The notes: generated from the sequence alone by a model not told the origin. 64,000 nt of DNA from Pseudomonas neuropathica (GCF_015461835.1 NZ_JACOPX010000020.1:39725-103724); one strand, 5' to 3'; positions 34,960 to 44,189 are shown, counted from the stretch's first letter. Program-made: numbers and translations.

Positions 34960-35049
34960 TGTAGGAGTGAGCCTGCTCGCGATAGCTGGGTGACAGTCAC
35001 CGATGATGGTGGCTGATAGACCGCTATCGCGAGCAGGCTCACTCCTACA
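34960..35049. repeat. REPIN
   Basis: TGTAGGAGTGAGCCTGCTCG is mirrored by CGAGCAGGCTCACTCCTACA, spaced by ~46 bases. It lies between the convergent SpmAB-like and PqiC-like genes. Near-identical to the pairs at 41276 and 43240. Confidence 0.85.
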
Positions 35050-35063
35050 TGGATTGTGATGAA

Positions 35064-35690
35064 TCAGGGCTTTTCGGGAGCGAGTTTCTGGCCTTGGTCG
35101 ACAGCCCAAGCGACGACTTTCGCGGTCAGGCGATCACTGGCCTGGCCAAACCCGGCAACCACCGCCGGCACCTGCACATCGCTCAACGGCTGGCGCTCTT
35201 CAAAGCGGCGACTGGCCAGAATGCGCTGGTCATAACCGCGCACCAGCAACGCATCGACGCGCACCACAACGCTGGCCTGTGAGCCTTGGTATTCGGTCTG
35301 AAACGCCTGCAAACTTCCGCCCAATTCCAGATCCGCCGCAAAGTTGCTGTCATCGGTACTAAGCAACGTCACCCGACCATCACGCGCAAACCCATCGAGC
35401 AAGCGATTACGCACCAGCACCGGCGCCGGATCACTCCAGCGCGAGCCCTTGTAACTGCTGATCACGTCGCCCTGCGGAATCACCGCAATCGTCGGCCGGT
35501 TCAACGCCTCACTGGCCTGCAACTTGTTCAGCCGCAACGACCAAGACTGAGTCGCCGCCGAACTGGCCGAGGCGGGCGCCTGTGCGGCCGGCAGGCGATA
35601 GACATCCGACGGCTCGGACTTGGGCAGAATCGAGCAGGCGCTGATCAAGGAAAAACCGGCAGCGAAGAGGGCGAGGCGAGTCAGCTTCAT
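35064..35690 (-). CDS. PqiC-like (ABC-type transport auxiliary) lipoprotein
   Basis: A 208-residue outer-membrane-type lipoprotein (lipobox SLISAC, Cys at about residue 19) of the DUF330/PqiC family. It shows the YRLPAAQ start and the SLRLNKLQASEALNRPTIAVIPQGDVISSYKGSRWSDPAPVLVRNRLLDGF pattern. It is the last gene of the MCE transporter operon and overlaps the MCE gene by four bases (ATGA). Relatives in the Pqi system help bridge MCE proteins to the outer membrane. Confidence 0.88.
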   Translation of the reverse strand: MKLTRLALFAAGFSLISACSILPKSEPSDVYRLPAAQAPASASSAATQSWSLRLNKLQASEALNRPTIAVIPQGDVISSYKGSRWSDPAPVLVRNRLLDGFARDGRVTLLSTDDSNFAADLELGGSLQAFQTEYQGSQASVVVRVDALLVRGYDQRILASRRFEERQPLSDVQVPAVVAGFGQASDRLTAKVVAWAVDQGQKLAPEKP

Positions 35691-36625
35691 GGCGTGAATT
35701 CCTTGTTCTTGTCACGGCCCAGCAAGTAACCGCTGGGATTGGCCTCAAGGCGTTGCGAAATGGCCCGCAGCGAGGTCAGCGTCTCACGCAGTTCGCGGAT
35801 CGCCGGAGCCAGGCCGTTGAGGCCCTGCATGCCATTGTCGATGGAGTTTTCGTTTTTGCTGAGCAGAGTGCTGATGGTGGTGGTGCTTTGTTCCAGCGAC
35901 TTCATCGCCTGCTCGGCGCTGCCCAGTGCCTGTTTGCCCTGGTCGTTGATCAAGCCGTTGGCGTTGCGCATCAGTAGCGACGTCTGTTCGAGCATGCTGC
36001 CAGCCTGTTTGCCGACGGTCGCCAGTTGCTGCATGGCCTGTTTGATGTCGCCGCGCTGATCGTTGATCGTCCCGGTGGTCTGCTCCAGATGGGCGAGGGT
36101 CTTGCTCACACGCTCGACGTTGTCGGCAGAGAACATCTGGTTGGCGTTCTGCAGCAGCGCAGTGATGCCGCTCATCAAATCGTTGGAGTCATTGAGCAGC
36201 CGCGAAATAGGCGAGGGCGAGGCGACGATGGTCGGCAGGTTGCCATCATGTCCACGCAGCTTCGGGCTCTCCGGCGTACCGCCGCTGAGCTGGATAATCG
36301 ACGTACCGGTGATCCCGGCCAGCGCCAGTTTGGCTTGGGTGTCTTCCTTGACTGGCGTGTCACCGGCCAGGCGAATCCGCGCCAGCACGCGCCGTGGGTC
36401 CTTCGGATCAAGGCGCAGGTTGATGACATCGCCGACCTTGATCCCGCTGTACTGCACCGGGCTGCCCTTGGACAAGCCACTGACCGCCTCACTGAAGACA
36501 ATTTCGTAATCCTTGAACTCGGTGTCGACGCTGGACTTGGCCAGCCACAGGCCGAAGAGCAGGGCGCCTGCCACCACTATCACGGTGAACAGGCCGATCA
36601 ACACATGATGCGCTCGGGTTTCCAT
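35687..36625 (-). CDS. MCE-domain lipid-binding protein (MlaD/PqiB type)
   Basis: A 312-residue protein with one N-terminal helix (residues ~8-28), an MCE domain (FKDYEIVFSEAVSGLSKGSPVQYSGIKVGDV; residues ~35-120) and a long helical C-terminal region of coiled-coil type (RVSKTLAHLEQTTGTINDQRGDIKQAMQQL). Such proteins form periplasmic hexameric rings or tubes that carry lipids. The ATG at 36625 lies one base from the ATPase stop; a longer frame upstream is not supported. It is the single MCE gene of the operon. Confidence 0.9.
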   Translation of the reverse strand: METRAHHVLIGLFTVIVVAGALLFGLWLAKSSVDTEFKDYEIVFSEAVSGLSKGSPVQYSGIKVGDVINLRLDPKDPRRVLARIRLAGDTPVKEDTQAKLALAGITGTSIIQLSGGTPESPKLRGHDGNLPTIVASPSPISRLLNDSNDLMSGITALLQNANQMFSADNVERVSKTLAHLEQTTGTINDQRGDIKQAMQQLATVGKQAGSMLEQTSLLMRNANGLINDQGKQALGSAEQAMKSLEQSTTTISTLLSKNENSIDNGMQGLNGLAPAIRELRETLTSLRAISQRLEANPSGYLLGRDKNKEFTP

Positions 36626-36626
36626 G

Positions 36627-37430
36627 TCAGACCTCGTTGAGCAATTTGGCGGCGTCCAGCGCCGAGCGGCCACGCGGGCCGTGGAAGTATTCGTGAATCC
36701 ACGCGTCGTCGGTTTCCGAGACAACGTCGATGGGACCTGCCACCAGTACCTTCTTCTGCGCCAGCACCGCCACGCGGTCAGTGATGGTGTAGAGCGTGTC
36801 GAGGTCGTGGGTCACCAGAAACACGCTGAGGCCGAGTGCATCGCGCAAGGTCAGGATCAATTGATCGAATTGCGCCGCGCCAATCGGATCAAGGCCAGCG
36901 GTGGGCTCGTCGAGAAACAGGATGTCCGGGTCCAGTGCCAGAGCCCGGGCCAGCGCGGCACGCTTGATCATGCCGCCAGACAACGACGCCGGGTATTTGT
37001 CCGCCGCCGACAACGGCAACCCGGCCAGCGCCAGTTTCACCGCGGCCAGGTGTTCGGCGTCGTTGCGGCTGAGGCCGGCGTGTTCGATAAGGGGCAGGGC
37101 GACGTTTTCGGTGACCGTCAGCGAGGAGAACAGCGCGCCTTTCTGAAACAGCACGCCAAAACGGCGTTCGACCAGCGAGCGCTCATGCTCGGACAGGCTC
37201 GGCAGATTCTTGCCGAACACTTTGACGATACCTTCGCTGGGGCGGCGCAGGCCGACGATGCTGCGCAGCAACACCGATTTGCCGCTGCCGGAGCCGCCGA
37301 CCACGGCGAGAATCTCGCCTTTGTACAAATCCAGATCGAGGTTCTCGTGCACGCTCTGGCTGCCGAAGCGATTGCACAGGCCACGGACTTCGATCACCGC
37401 CTCCGAGGGCGCGCGGGGTAGACGACTCAC
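36627..37430 (-). CDS. MCE-transporter ATP-binding protein (MlaF-like)
   Basis: A 267-residue ABC ATPase. Walker A (GGSGSGKSV), the signature LSGGMIKRAALARALA and Walker B (ILFLDEPTAGLD) are present, and the LSGGM variant is typical of the MlaF/TtgA group. The start is GTG at 37430 with GGAGATGGG upstream; it overlaps the permease stop as GTGA. An in-frame opening continues far upstream over the permease but is only a frame shadow. Confidence 0.9.
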   Translation of the reverse strand: MSRLPRAPSEAVIEVRGLCNRFGSQSVHENLDLDLYKGEILAVVGGSGSGKSVLLRSIVGLRRPSEGIVKVFGKNLPSLSEHERSLVERRFGVLFQKGALFSSLTVTENVALPLIEHAGLSRNDAEHLAAVKLALAGLPLSAADKYPASLSGGMIKRAALARALALDPDILFLDEPTAGLDPIGAAQFDQLILTLRDALGLSVFLVTHDLDTLYTITDRVAVLAQKKVLVAGPIDVVSETDDAWIHEYFHGPRGRSALDAAKLLNEV

Positions 37431-38575
37431 CAGCCCATCTCCATGAAGAACAGCGCAGCCACCGCGTCGAGCACGATCACCACGAAAATCGATTGCACCA
37501 CGGCAGACGTGGTGTGCGCGCCAACCGACTCGGCGCTGCCACTGACCTTGAAACCTTCCAGACAACCAATCGCGGCAATCAGGAAAGCGAAGATCGGGGC
37601 TTTGACCAGGCCCACCAGAAAATGCTGGATGCCGATGTCCGATTGCAGCAACGACAGAAACATCGCCGGCGAAATATCCAGCGACACCGCGCAGACCACG
37701 CCGCCACCGATGATCCCGCACAGCATGGCGAGAAACGTCAGCATCGGCAGCGCCACTAGCATCGCCAATACCCGCGGCACCACCAGCAACTCCATCGGAT
37801 CGAGGCCGAGGGTGCGGATTGCGTCGATTTCCTCGTTGGCCTTCATCGAGCCGATCTGCGCAGTGAAGGCACTGGCAGTGCGCCCGGCCATGAGGATCGC
37901 CGTGAGCAGCACACCGAATTCGCGCAGGAACGAGAAGCCCACCAGGTCCACAGTAAAAATTGTCGCACCGAAACTGGCCAGCACCGTCGCGCCAAGAAAC
38001 GCCACCACCGCACCCACCAGAAAAGTCAGCAACGCCACAATCGGCGCGGCGTCGAGGCCGGTCTGCTCGATGTGCGCGATCATCGGCGTGATGCGCCAGC
38101 GCTTGGGCCGTAACAGGTTGCGAGCGATGGTTTCCATGATCAGGCCGACGAAACCGAGCAGTTGCAGAGTGTCCTGCCAGACGGTGTCGACGGCGCGACC
38201 AATGCGCGTCAGCAGTTGCACACTGACGCTGATTTCCGGCTCTTTGATCGGCACGCAGAAATCGGTCATCGAGCAGTACACGGTTTGCAGCAGCGCGCGG
38301 TCGGCGGAGGTCAGGGTGCAATCGGGGTGTTCGGCGGATTTGCCCAGGCGTTCGGAGCCGAGCAGTTCGACCAGCAACGAAGCGCCAGCGGTGTCGAGGG
38401 CGCCGAGGCTGTTGAGGTCGATCGGGGTGTTGGCATCGTACTGACCGTGGAGCTTTTCGCTCAGTTGCTTGAGCTCGGCGTAATGGGCAAGCGTCCAGTC
38501 CCCCGTGACCCGCAGGCGGGCAGGGGTTATCGACGTGTCCAGTTGAGCATTACCGCTGATCGAGCTGCTGGTCAT
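37427..38575 (-). CDS. MlaE-family permease with N-terminal STAS domain
   Basis: A 382-residue permease of an MCE lipid transporter. Residues ~1-105 form a STAS-like domain (NAQLDTSITPARLRVTGDWTLAHYAELKQL; DLNSLGALDTAGASLLVELL) fused to a MlaE domain with about five helices (AHIEQTGLDAAPIVALLTFLVGAVVAFLGATVL; GFSFLREFGVLLTAILMAGRTASAFTAQIGSMK). In the standard Mla system the STAS protein (MlaB) is a separate subunit; here it is built into the permease. First gene of the operon. Confidence 0.9.
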   Translation of the reverse strand: MTSSSISGNAQLDTSITPARLRVTGDWTLAHYAELKQLSEKLHGQYDANTPIDLNSLGALDTAGASLLVELLGSERLGKSAEHPDCTLTSADRALLQTVYCSMTDFCVPIKEPEISVSVQLLTRIGRAVDTVWQDTLQLLGFVGLIMETIARNLLRPKRWRITPMIAHIEQTGLDAAPIVALLTFLVGAVVAFLGATVLASFGATIFTVDLVGFSFLREFGVLLTAILMAGRTASAFTAQIGSMKANEEIDAIRTLGLDPMELLVVPRVLAMLVALPMLTFLAMLCGIIGGGVVCAVSLDISPAMFLSLLQSDIGIQHFLVGLVKAPIFAFLIAAIGCLEGFKVSGSAESVGAHTTSAVVQSIFVVIVLDAVAALFFMEMGW

Positions 38576-38629
38576 AAGCTCCGTGCTTGTTCGGCCTTTA
38601 TGCGAACTAACGTAATAGCACGAACCGGA

Positions 38630-39658
38630 TTACTTTTCTTTGATCGCTGTGCTGTCCGTGACTTCGAAACGCAGCACGCCGATCACCTGGCCATCCTCGG
38701 TCAACACCCGCACTTGCCACTTGCCCGCCGGGTTGCCGGGGAAGTTCTGCTTGTGCGTCCACGCGCGGTAGCCTTCCTTGCGCCCGCCATGGATGTCGAG
38801 GGCGATGCGGTCGACCTCTTTGCCGTTGAATTGCCAGACGTGATAGATCCGCTCATCGAGCCCGCGCGGCGCGTTGATTGCGGTGTAGGCATAGAGGCCA
38901 TCGCCACGAATCTGCTCGGCGCTGACCGTGTCGAGGCTGGCGCCGGGGGTGCGGTCCTGCATTTGCGTGCTGATCGCCACGTCGGTCATCCACAGCGTCG
39001 CCGGCGGCACCCACGAACGCAGCGCCCAACCCACGCCACCGATGCCGACCGTGATGCACAGGATTGCCAAAGCATTGCGCACCGTGCGGATCGGGAAGAT
39101 CGACGCCAGGCTCGGGAACGACAACAACACGGCAATGCCCAGCGCCCATTTGAAACTTTGCGAAGTGGTCAGGTGCATGATCACCGGCAATGCGGTGAGC
39201 AGGGCGGCGAACAGGGTCAGAGTGTGCAGCGCGAGAAACGCCCAGCGCCGTGGCGCCAGCCATTTGTAATAGAGCGGATCGACGATGGAAATCAGTGCGG
39301 CGACGCTGAGCAGCCCGGTGAAAAACAACTGGCCGCTGTTCCAGGTCGTGGTGATGAAGAAAAACGGCAAGACGAAAAACAGGCTTTCCTGATGGATCAT
39401 CTGCGTCGCGTAACGCAGCAGCGGCTGGGGAATCTCGCGTTTGAACACGCGGGTGAAGAGGCCGGTGAGGGTGTTTTCCAGCATCAGCCAGATCCAGCTG
39501 AGCAGCATGATCACGGTGATCCAGCTCGCCAGGCCCTGCTGACGATCGACCATGATGAAACTGCCGACCCCGGAGATGAACCCGCCAAGCGCAATGACCC
39601 CGGGATAACGCTTCATCAGTTCGAGAATGCGCTGGATCAGGAGCTGTATTTTTGGCAT
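38630..39658 (-). CDS. DUF5924/DUF2914 membrane protein
   Basis: A 342-residue protein. The N-terminal ~240 residues are a multi-span membrane domain (about seven helices) of DUF5924 type, and the C-terminal ~100 residues form a DUF2914-like beta domain (IYHVWQFNGKEVDRIALDIHGGRKEGYRAWTHKQNFPGNPAGKWQVRVLTEDGQVIG). DUF2914 domains occur in envelope proteins, with no clear enzymatic role. Sits upstream of the MCE operon on the same strand, 54 bases from it, so could be cotranscribed. Confidence 0.8.
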   Translation of the reverse strand: MPKIQLLIQRILELMKRYPGVIALGGFISGVGSFIMVDRQQGLASWITVIMLLSWIWLMLENTLTGLFTRVFKREIPQPLLRYATQMIHQESLFFVLPFFFITTTWNSGQLFFTGLLSVAALISIVDPLYYKWLAPRRWAFLALHTLTLFAALLTALPVIMHLTTSQSFKWALGIAVLLSFPSLASIFPIRTVRNALAILCITVGIGGVGWALRSWVPPATLWMTDVAISTQMQDRTPGASLDTVSAEQIRGDGLYAYTAINAPRGLDERIYHVWQFNGKEVDRIALDIHGGRKEGYRAWTHKQNFPGNPAGKWQVRVLTEDGQVIGVLRFEVTDSTAIKEK

Positions 39659-39760
39659 TTGGGCGGTTCACGACTTGAGGGGAAAAAACCTCGACAGAGT
39701 AGCGCCCGCCGGGCGTTGTGGCGAGGCTGCCGGTCACTTATTCGGTGCATTTCAGGGCCT

Positions 39761-39840
39761 CAAAAGATCGCAGCCTTCGGCAGCTCCTACATTTGGAACG
39801 CAATCCCCTGTAGGAGCTGCCGCAGGCTGCGATCTTTTGA
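39761..39840. repeat. REPIN, second copy of the GATCGCAGCC family
   Basis: GATCGCAGCCTTCGGCAGCT begins the left half and the right half mirrors it (with one mismatch) ending GATCTTTTGA. Core sequences CTCCTACA / TGTAGGAG flank the centre. Same family as the terminator at 14101-14151. Confidence 0.8.
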
Positions 39841-39843
39841 TCT

Positions 39844-41223
39844 TCAACCCCGCTTGCGGTGCAAACGCCAGCCGATCAGGATCAACAACACCAGACCCAA
39901 GCCACCCGCACTCAACCACAAAACCTGATCATCACTGATCAACGGCTTCTCGATCCGCAGATACCCCGGTTGCAACAGCAACTCACGCATGGCCTTGTTC
40001 GCCGCTTCCAGCGTCACCCCTTGCAGCTCCCGCGCCGGGTTGGCAAAACGACCGTCCTGGTAATCACCGAGGGCGCTCCAGTAATAATCCGCCAGCGCAC
40101 TGTTGCCTTGCACCGCCCACGCCTGATGGGCGATCGAGGCCTGCTTGATCCGCGCGAAAGTATCCGGGTCCAGGCCGTTTTTCAGCAGATCAGCCTTGAG
40201 GTCCTCCAGCACCTGAATGGCTTCGTCAACGTCATCACGATCCAGATCGGCATTCAGGCTCATGAAACCGACGCCGCCAAACACCTCACGCTCGGCCCAC
40301 GGCCCATAGGATAAACCGTGGTTGAGACGAATCTGCCGGTACAGCGCCCAGTCGAGATAATCCTTGAGGATATCGAACGTCTGGTCGTACTGATCGTCCA
40401 GCACCGGTTCCGGTACCAGCCAGTGCAATTTGGCGCTGTCGCCGATAAAGCCACGGGTGAGCGTGCGCTCGTGGGCGGCGCTGGTGCGGATATCCGGCAG
40501 TGGGCGGTGTTCGCTCGGCTCGACCGCTTCGAGCGCGCCCCAAGTGCGTTCCAGATAGGCCGGCAGCAGTTTGTCGAGTTCGCCGACGACAATCAGAGTC
40601 ATGTTGTTCGGCGCGTACCAGGCCTTGCGCACCTTCTCCAGTTGCTCCTGAGTCAGATGGCCGACCTCGGCGCGTTGCGGGCATTTGAGGCCCAGTTCAA
40701 CAGCGAGCTGATTGCTCGCGGTGTGGCCGAGGTCCTGACGATCGAGAAAGCGTTGCAGGCGTGTGTAATGGCCGCCGTCCTCGCGCTCGACCACACGTTT
40801 GGCGGCGTTGATCGCGTTGTCGTCGATACGCGTTTGCGTGAGCAGAGCGAGCAGCAGGTCGAGTACCTTGCGCTGGTTCTTCGCCGGAGCTTCGATGACG
40901 AAGGTGGTGTCGGCGTTGCTGGTGAAGGCATTCCAGTCACCGCCCAGCGCTTGCATGCGCTCCTCCAGACCACCTTCGCCGGTGGCGTCGATGCCACTGA
41001 ACAGCAGGTGTTCGAGCAGGTGCGGCAGCTCCTTGTCATCGCACTCGAAATCATCAAGGCCGACGCCGACCACCAGCCGGATCGCCACATGCCCCCGTTC
41101 GGTGCCGGGCTTGAGCATTAGCTGCAAACCGTTGGGCAGCGCATAGCCTTCAACCTGAAAACGATCCAGGGCGAAGACGGGCAGGGAACCGAGCAACAGA
41201 CAGGCGAACAACAGGCAACGCAT
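39844..41223 (-). CDS. M16-family zinc peptidase, exported and membrane-anchored
   Basis: A 459-residue insulinase-like peptidase with a signal peptide (ending PVFALD) and a C-terminal helix (VLWLSAGGLGLVLLILIGWRLHRKRG), so it should face the periplasm. The inverted zinc motif HxxEH is His68-Leu-Leu-Glu71-His72, and the downstream Glu ligand is in KRVVEREDGG. A second M16 half (RGFIGDSAKLHWLVPEP... YDQTFDILKDYLD) follows without a second HxxEH. Substrate unknown. It is terminated by the REPIN at 39761. Confidence 0.88.
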   Translation of the reverse strand: MRCLLFACLLLGSLPVFALDRFQVEGYALPNGLQLMLKPGTERGHVAIRLVVGVGLDDFECDDKELPHLLEHLLFSGIDATGEGGLEERMQALGGDWNAFTSNADTTFVIEAPAKNQRKVLDLLLALLTQTRIDDNAINAAKRVVEREDGGHYTRLQRFLDRQDLGHTASNQLAVELGLKCPQRAEVGHLTQEQLEKVRKAWYAPNNMTLIVVGELDKLLPAYLERTWGALEAVEPSEHRPLPDIRTSAAHERTLTRGFIGDSAKLHWLVPEPVLDDQYDQTFDILKDYLDWALYRQIRLNHGLSYGPWAEREVFGGVGFMSLNADLDRDDVDEAIQVLEDLKADLLKNGLDPDTFARIKQASIAHQAWAVQGNSALADYYWSALGDYQDGRFANPARELQGVTLEAANKAMRELLLQPGYLRIEKPLISDDQVLWLSAGGLGLVLLILIGWRLHRKRG

Positions 41224-41275
41224 AACAGGCTTCCGTACGGCTGATTTGGAGATCCGTGTCGTCAGTCAGGGCCCC

Positions 41276-41340
41276 ATCGCGAGCAGGCTCACTCCTGCAT
41301 TTGGAATGCGTCCCCCTGTAGGAGTGAGCCTGCTCGCGAT
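41276..41340. repeat. REPIN
   Basis: ATCGCGAGCAGGCTCACTCC is mirrored by GGAGTGAGCCTGCTCGCGAT with a short centre (~17 bases). It lies between the M16 gene and the Na/Pi cotransporter gene. Confidence 0.85.
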
Positions 41341-41391
41341 AGCGGCCTGAAGGCTGAATCAATGTAACTGACTAAACCCAGCCCCAGTCGT

Positions 41392-43050
41392 TCAAGGCGA
41401 ATGCGTAATGTCGGCAATATCATCCGCCGCCAGCGCCCCGGTATCCGCCGTTTCCAGCACCACATACGCACTGCCGCAAAACAGCGAATTCAAGCGTTTC
41501 ATGTCGGCAATCAACTCCAGGTGCAGCGAACTGGTCTCGATACTCTGCACGATCTTGCGTTGCAAGCGGCTGACATGCGCGTGGGCCAAACGACGTTCCT
41601 GCGCGCGAAAGCGGCGTTTCTCGCGGAGCAATTGCCGGGCACTTTCGCGGTCGCCGCTGAGAAACACCGACAGGCCCAAACGCAAATTGGCGATCAGTTG
41701 CTGCTGCAGCCCGGCCAGGTCCTCCAGACCCTCTTCGGAAAACGAGCGCCGCTGCGAGGTTTTCTGCTGCTGGATCTTGCGCAGCATGCGTTCGATCAGG
41801 TCGGCGGCCAGTTTCAGATTGATCGCCAGCTCAATGATTTCGGCCCAGCGCCGACTGTCCTGCTCGCCGAGGTCTTCGCGGGGCATCTGCGCCAGGTACA
41901 GTTTGATTGCGCTGTACAGCGCTTCGACGTCGTCGGTCAGTCGACGCATTTCCTGGGTGACGGCGGTCTGCTTGCCGCGCAACACATCAAGCGAGGCGTC
42001 GAGCATGTTGTCGAGCAGATCGCCCATGCGCAGGGTTTCCCGCGCGGCGTTGGCCAGCGCCAGGCTCGGTGTGACCAGCGCGGTCGCGTCGAGATGGCGC
42101 GGTTTGGCGGTGCCGTTGACCTCCGGCCGCTCCGGCAGCAGCCACGCGCAGAGGCGCGCCATCGGCCCCACCGACGGCAGCAGAATCAGGCAGCGCGCGG
42201 TGTTGTAGAGCAAGTGGAAGCCGATGACCATTTCCTGCGGGCTGAAATCGAGGCTGTCGATCCAGTGCACCAACGGGTCGAGCACCGGGATGATCAGCAG
42301 CAGGCCAATCAGTTTGTACAACAGACTGCCCAGCGCCACTTGCCGCCCGGCCGCGTTCTGCATGCTGGTGCTCATGAACGCAAGAATGCCGCTGCCAATA
42401 TTGGCGCCGATCACCAGGCCGATCGCCACCGGCAGACTGATCACACTGGCGCCGGCCAGTGTCGCGGTGAGCAACACAGCGGCGAGGCTCGAGTAGGAAA
42501 TCATCGCGAACAACGCGCCGACCAAGGCGTCGAGAAGGATATCGCCGGTCAGCGAGGCGAAGATCACCTTGACCCCTTGCGCGTGGGTGATCGGTGCGGC
42601 GGCCTCGACGATCAATTGCAGCGCGAGAATGATCAACCCCAGACCGATGCTGACCCGGCCCATCTGCCCGAGCCGCGTCTGTTTGCGCGACAGAAAGAAA
42701 ATCACCCCGAGGAAAATCAGCAGCGGCGACAGCCACGACAAGTCAAAGGTCAGCACCCGCGCCATCAGCGCGGTACCGACGTCGGCGCCGAGCATGGTCG
42801 CCAGCGCCGGGGTCAGCGCCATCAGGCCCTGGCCGACGAAAGAGGTCACGAGCATGGCCGTGGCATTGCTGCTCTGCACCATCGCGGTAACGACGATGCC
42901 GGCGACAAAGGCCAGCCAGCGCTTGGACATGTTCTGGCCAATCACATGGCGCAGATTGGTGCCGTATACCCGCAGGATGCCGGTTCGAACGATGTGCGTG
43001 CCCCAGATCAGCAGGGCGACGGCGGAAAGCAGATTGAGCAGGGTGAGCAT
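41392..43050 (-). CDS. Na/phosphate cotransporter with PhoU-like domain
   Basis: A 552-residue protein of the NptA/PNaS type. The membrane half has the duplicated NptA repeat with the QSSNAT motif (MVQSSNATAMLVTS) and a second SSLAAVLLTATLAG segment. The C-terminal ~180 residues are PhoU-like helices (TDDVEALYSAIKLYLAQMPREDLGEQDSRRWAEIIELAINLKLAADLIER). It may move phosphate or another anion with sodium; the physiological substrate is unproven. The gap to the TerC gene (43051-43355) holds one REPIN and no further gene. Confidence 0.88.
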   Translation of the reverse strand: MLTLLNLLSAVALLIWGTHIVRTGILRVYGTNLRHVIGQNMSKRWLAFVAGIVVTAMVQSSNATAMLVTSFVGQGLMALTPALATMLGADVGTALMARVLTFDLSWLSPLLIFLGVIFFLSRKQTRLGQMGRVSIGLGLIILALQLIVEAAAPITHAQGVKVIFASLTGDILLDALVGALFAMISYSSLAAVLLTATLAGASVISLPVAIGLVIGANIGSGILAFMSTSMQNAAGRQVALGSLLYKLIGLLLIIPVLDPLVHWIDSLDFSPQEMVIGFHLLYNTARCLILLPSVGPMARLCAWLLPERPEVNGTAKPRHLDATALVTPSLALANAARETLRMGDLLDNMLDASLDVLRGKQTAVTQEMRRLTDDVEALYSAIKLYLAQMPREDLGEQDSRRWAEIIELAINLKLAADLIERMLRKIQQQKTSQRRSFSEEGLEDLAGLQQQLIANLRLGLSVFLSGDRESARQLLREKRRFRAQERRLAHAHVSRLQRKIVQSIETSSLHLELIADMKRLNSLFCGSAYVVLETADTGALAADDIADITHSP

Positions 43051-43239
43051 ACAAACCCCCTGTAGTAGCAGCGCCTCAGAGAGGCAAGTTGACGGTACCG
43101 CGCGGTTTCTACGTTTTTGATACTTAAGCTGTAGTTGGCTAACGGTCTGGGCGCCAGCATTGCACAGCTAAAGTGTCGATTGAAACAAAAGTGTCATGAA
43201 AGGCGCTTCATCCACCCACCTGAATCCACCACAAACAAA

Positions 43240-43329
43240 TGTAGGAGTGAGCCTGCTCGCGATAGGGCCATCAGCCTCAACATTGATGTTGACTGACAGA
43301 CCGTTATCGCGAGCAGGCTCACTCCTACA
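43240..43329. repeat. REPIN
   Basis: TGTAGGAGTGAGCCTGCTCG is mirrored by CGAGCAGGCTCACTCCTACA at ~45-bp spacing. It lies in the 305-bp gap between the Na/Pi cotransporter and TerC genes, the largest part of that gap. Confidence 0.85.
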
Positions 43330-43355
43330 AGGGGTGTTGCCTGAAGACTACCGGG

Positions 43356-44123
43356 TTACTGGCCCGGGATGTCCTTGCGCAGTTTCACCGGGTCTTGCTG
43401 CTGTTTTTTCTTGGCCATTGCGCCGCGCAGCTTGATGTTGATCGCTTCCACCGCCAGCGAGAATGCCATGGCGAAGTAGACGTAGCCCTTCGGCACATGC
43501 ACGTCGAACGACTCGGCAATCAGCACGGTGCCGACCACCAGCAGGAACGACAGCGCCAGCATCTTCAGCGACGGGTGCTTGTCGATGAACTCGCTGATCT
43601 TGCCCGAGGCCAGCATCATCACCAGCACGGCCACAACGATCGCCGCAACCATCACCGGCACGTGGGAAACCATACCCACTGCAGTGATCACCGAATCCAG
43701 CGAGAAGACGATGTCGATGATCGCGATCTGGATGATGGTGTAAAGGAAGTTGCCACCCTTGCCACCCGGGGTTTCGTCGCTTTCGTCTTCGCCTTCCAGC
43801 GCGTGGTACATCTCTTGCGAGCTCTTCCACAGCAGGAACAGACCACCGAAGAACAGAATCAGGTCACGGCCGGAAATGCCCTGACCGAACACTTCGAACA
43901 GGTCGGCGGTGAGGCGCATGACCCAGGTGATCGACAGCAGCAACAGGATGCGAGTGATCATGGCCAGGCCAAGACCGAAGATCCGGGTGCGCTGCTGCAT
44001 GTGTTTCGGCATGCGGCTGACCAGGATCGAAATCATGATGATGTTATCGATGCCGAGGACGATTTCCAGGGCGGTCAGGGTGAAGAAGGCAACCCAGATT
44101 TCGGGGTTGGTCAGCCATTCCAT
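43356..44123 (-). CDS. TerC-family membrane protein
   Basis: A 255-residue protein with about eight helices. The paired family motifs are LGIDNIIMISILVSRMP and FSLDSVITAVGMV, each with an acidic residue in a membrane segment. TerC-like proteins (for example Alx/YkoY) export manganese or protect metalloenzymes during secretion; which applies here is unknown. I use ATG 44123 (MEWLTNPEIW) with AAAGGAA upstream. I found no yybP-ykoY riboswitch in the 85-bp upstream gap, which instead carries the terminator of the citrate transporter gene. Confidence 0.88.
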   Translation of the reverse strand: MEWLTNPEIWVAFFTLTALEIVLGIDNIIMISILVSRMPKHMQQRTRIFGLGLAMITRILLLLSITWVMRLTADLFEVFGQGISGRDLILFFGGLFLLWKSSQEMYHALEGEDESDETPGGKGGNFLYTIIQIAIIDIVFSLDSVITAVGMVSHVPVMVAAIVVAVLVMMLASGKISEFIDKHPSLKMLALSFLLVVGTVLIAESFDVHVPKGYVYFAMAFSLAVEAINIKLRGAMAKKKQQQDPVKLRKDIPGQ

Positions 44124-44152
44124 GTGTATTCCTTTGAGCAATTGTTAAACCG

Positions 44153-44189
44153 AAAAAGGTCCGGGCTTCAAACCGCGAAGCCAGGACCC
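44153..44189 (-). terminator. Rho-independent terminator after the CitMHS gene
   Basis: On the minus strand GGTCCTGGCTTC pairs with GAAGCCCGGACC, followed by TTTTTC. It sits between the CitMHS gene (upstream) and the TerC gene (downstream). Confidence 0.8.

Noticed and set aside
36627..38321. Long open frame that extends the MCE ATPase gene upstream over the permease
   Set aside because: The ATPase has its own GTG start with a good ribosome-binding site at the permease stop; the extension overlaps a real gene in another frame.
38162..39928. 588-codon open frame opposite the STAS-MlaE and DUF5924 genes
   Set aside because: Arg/Gln/Asp-rich antisense shadow crossing a gene boundary and a REPIN.
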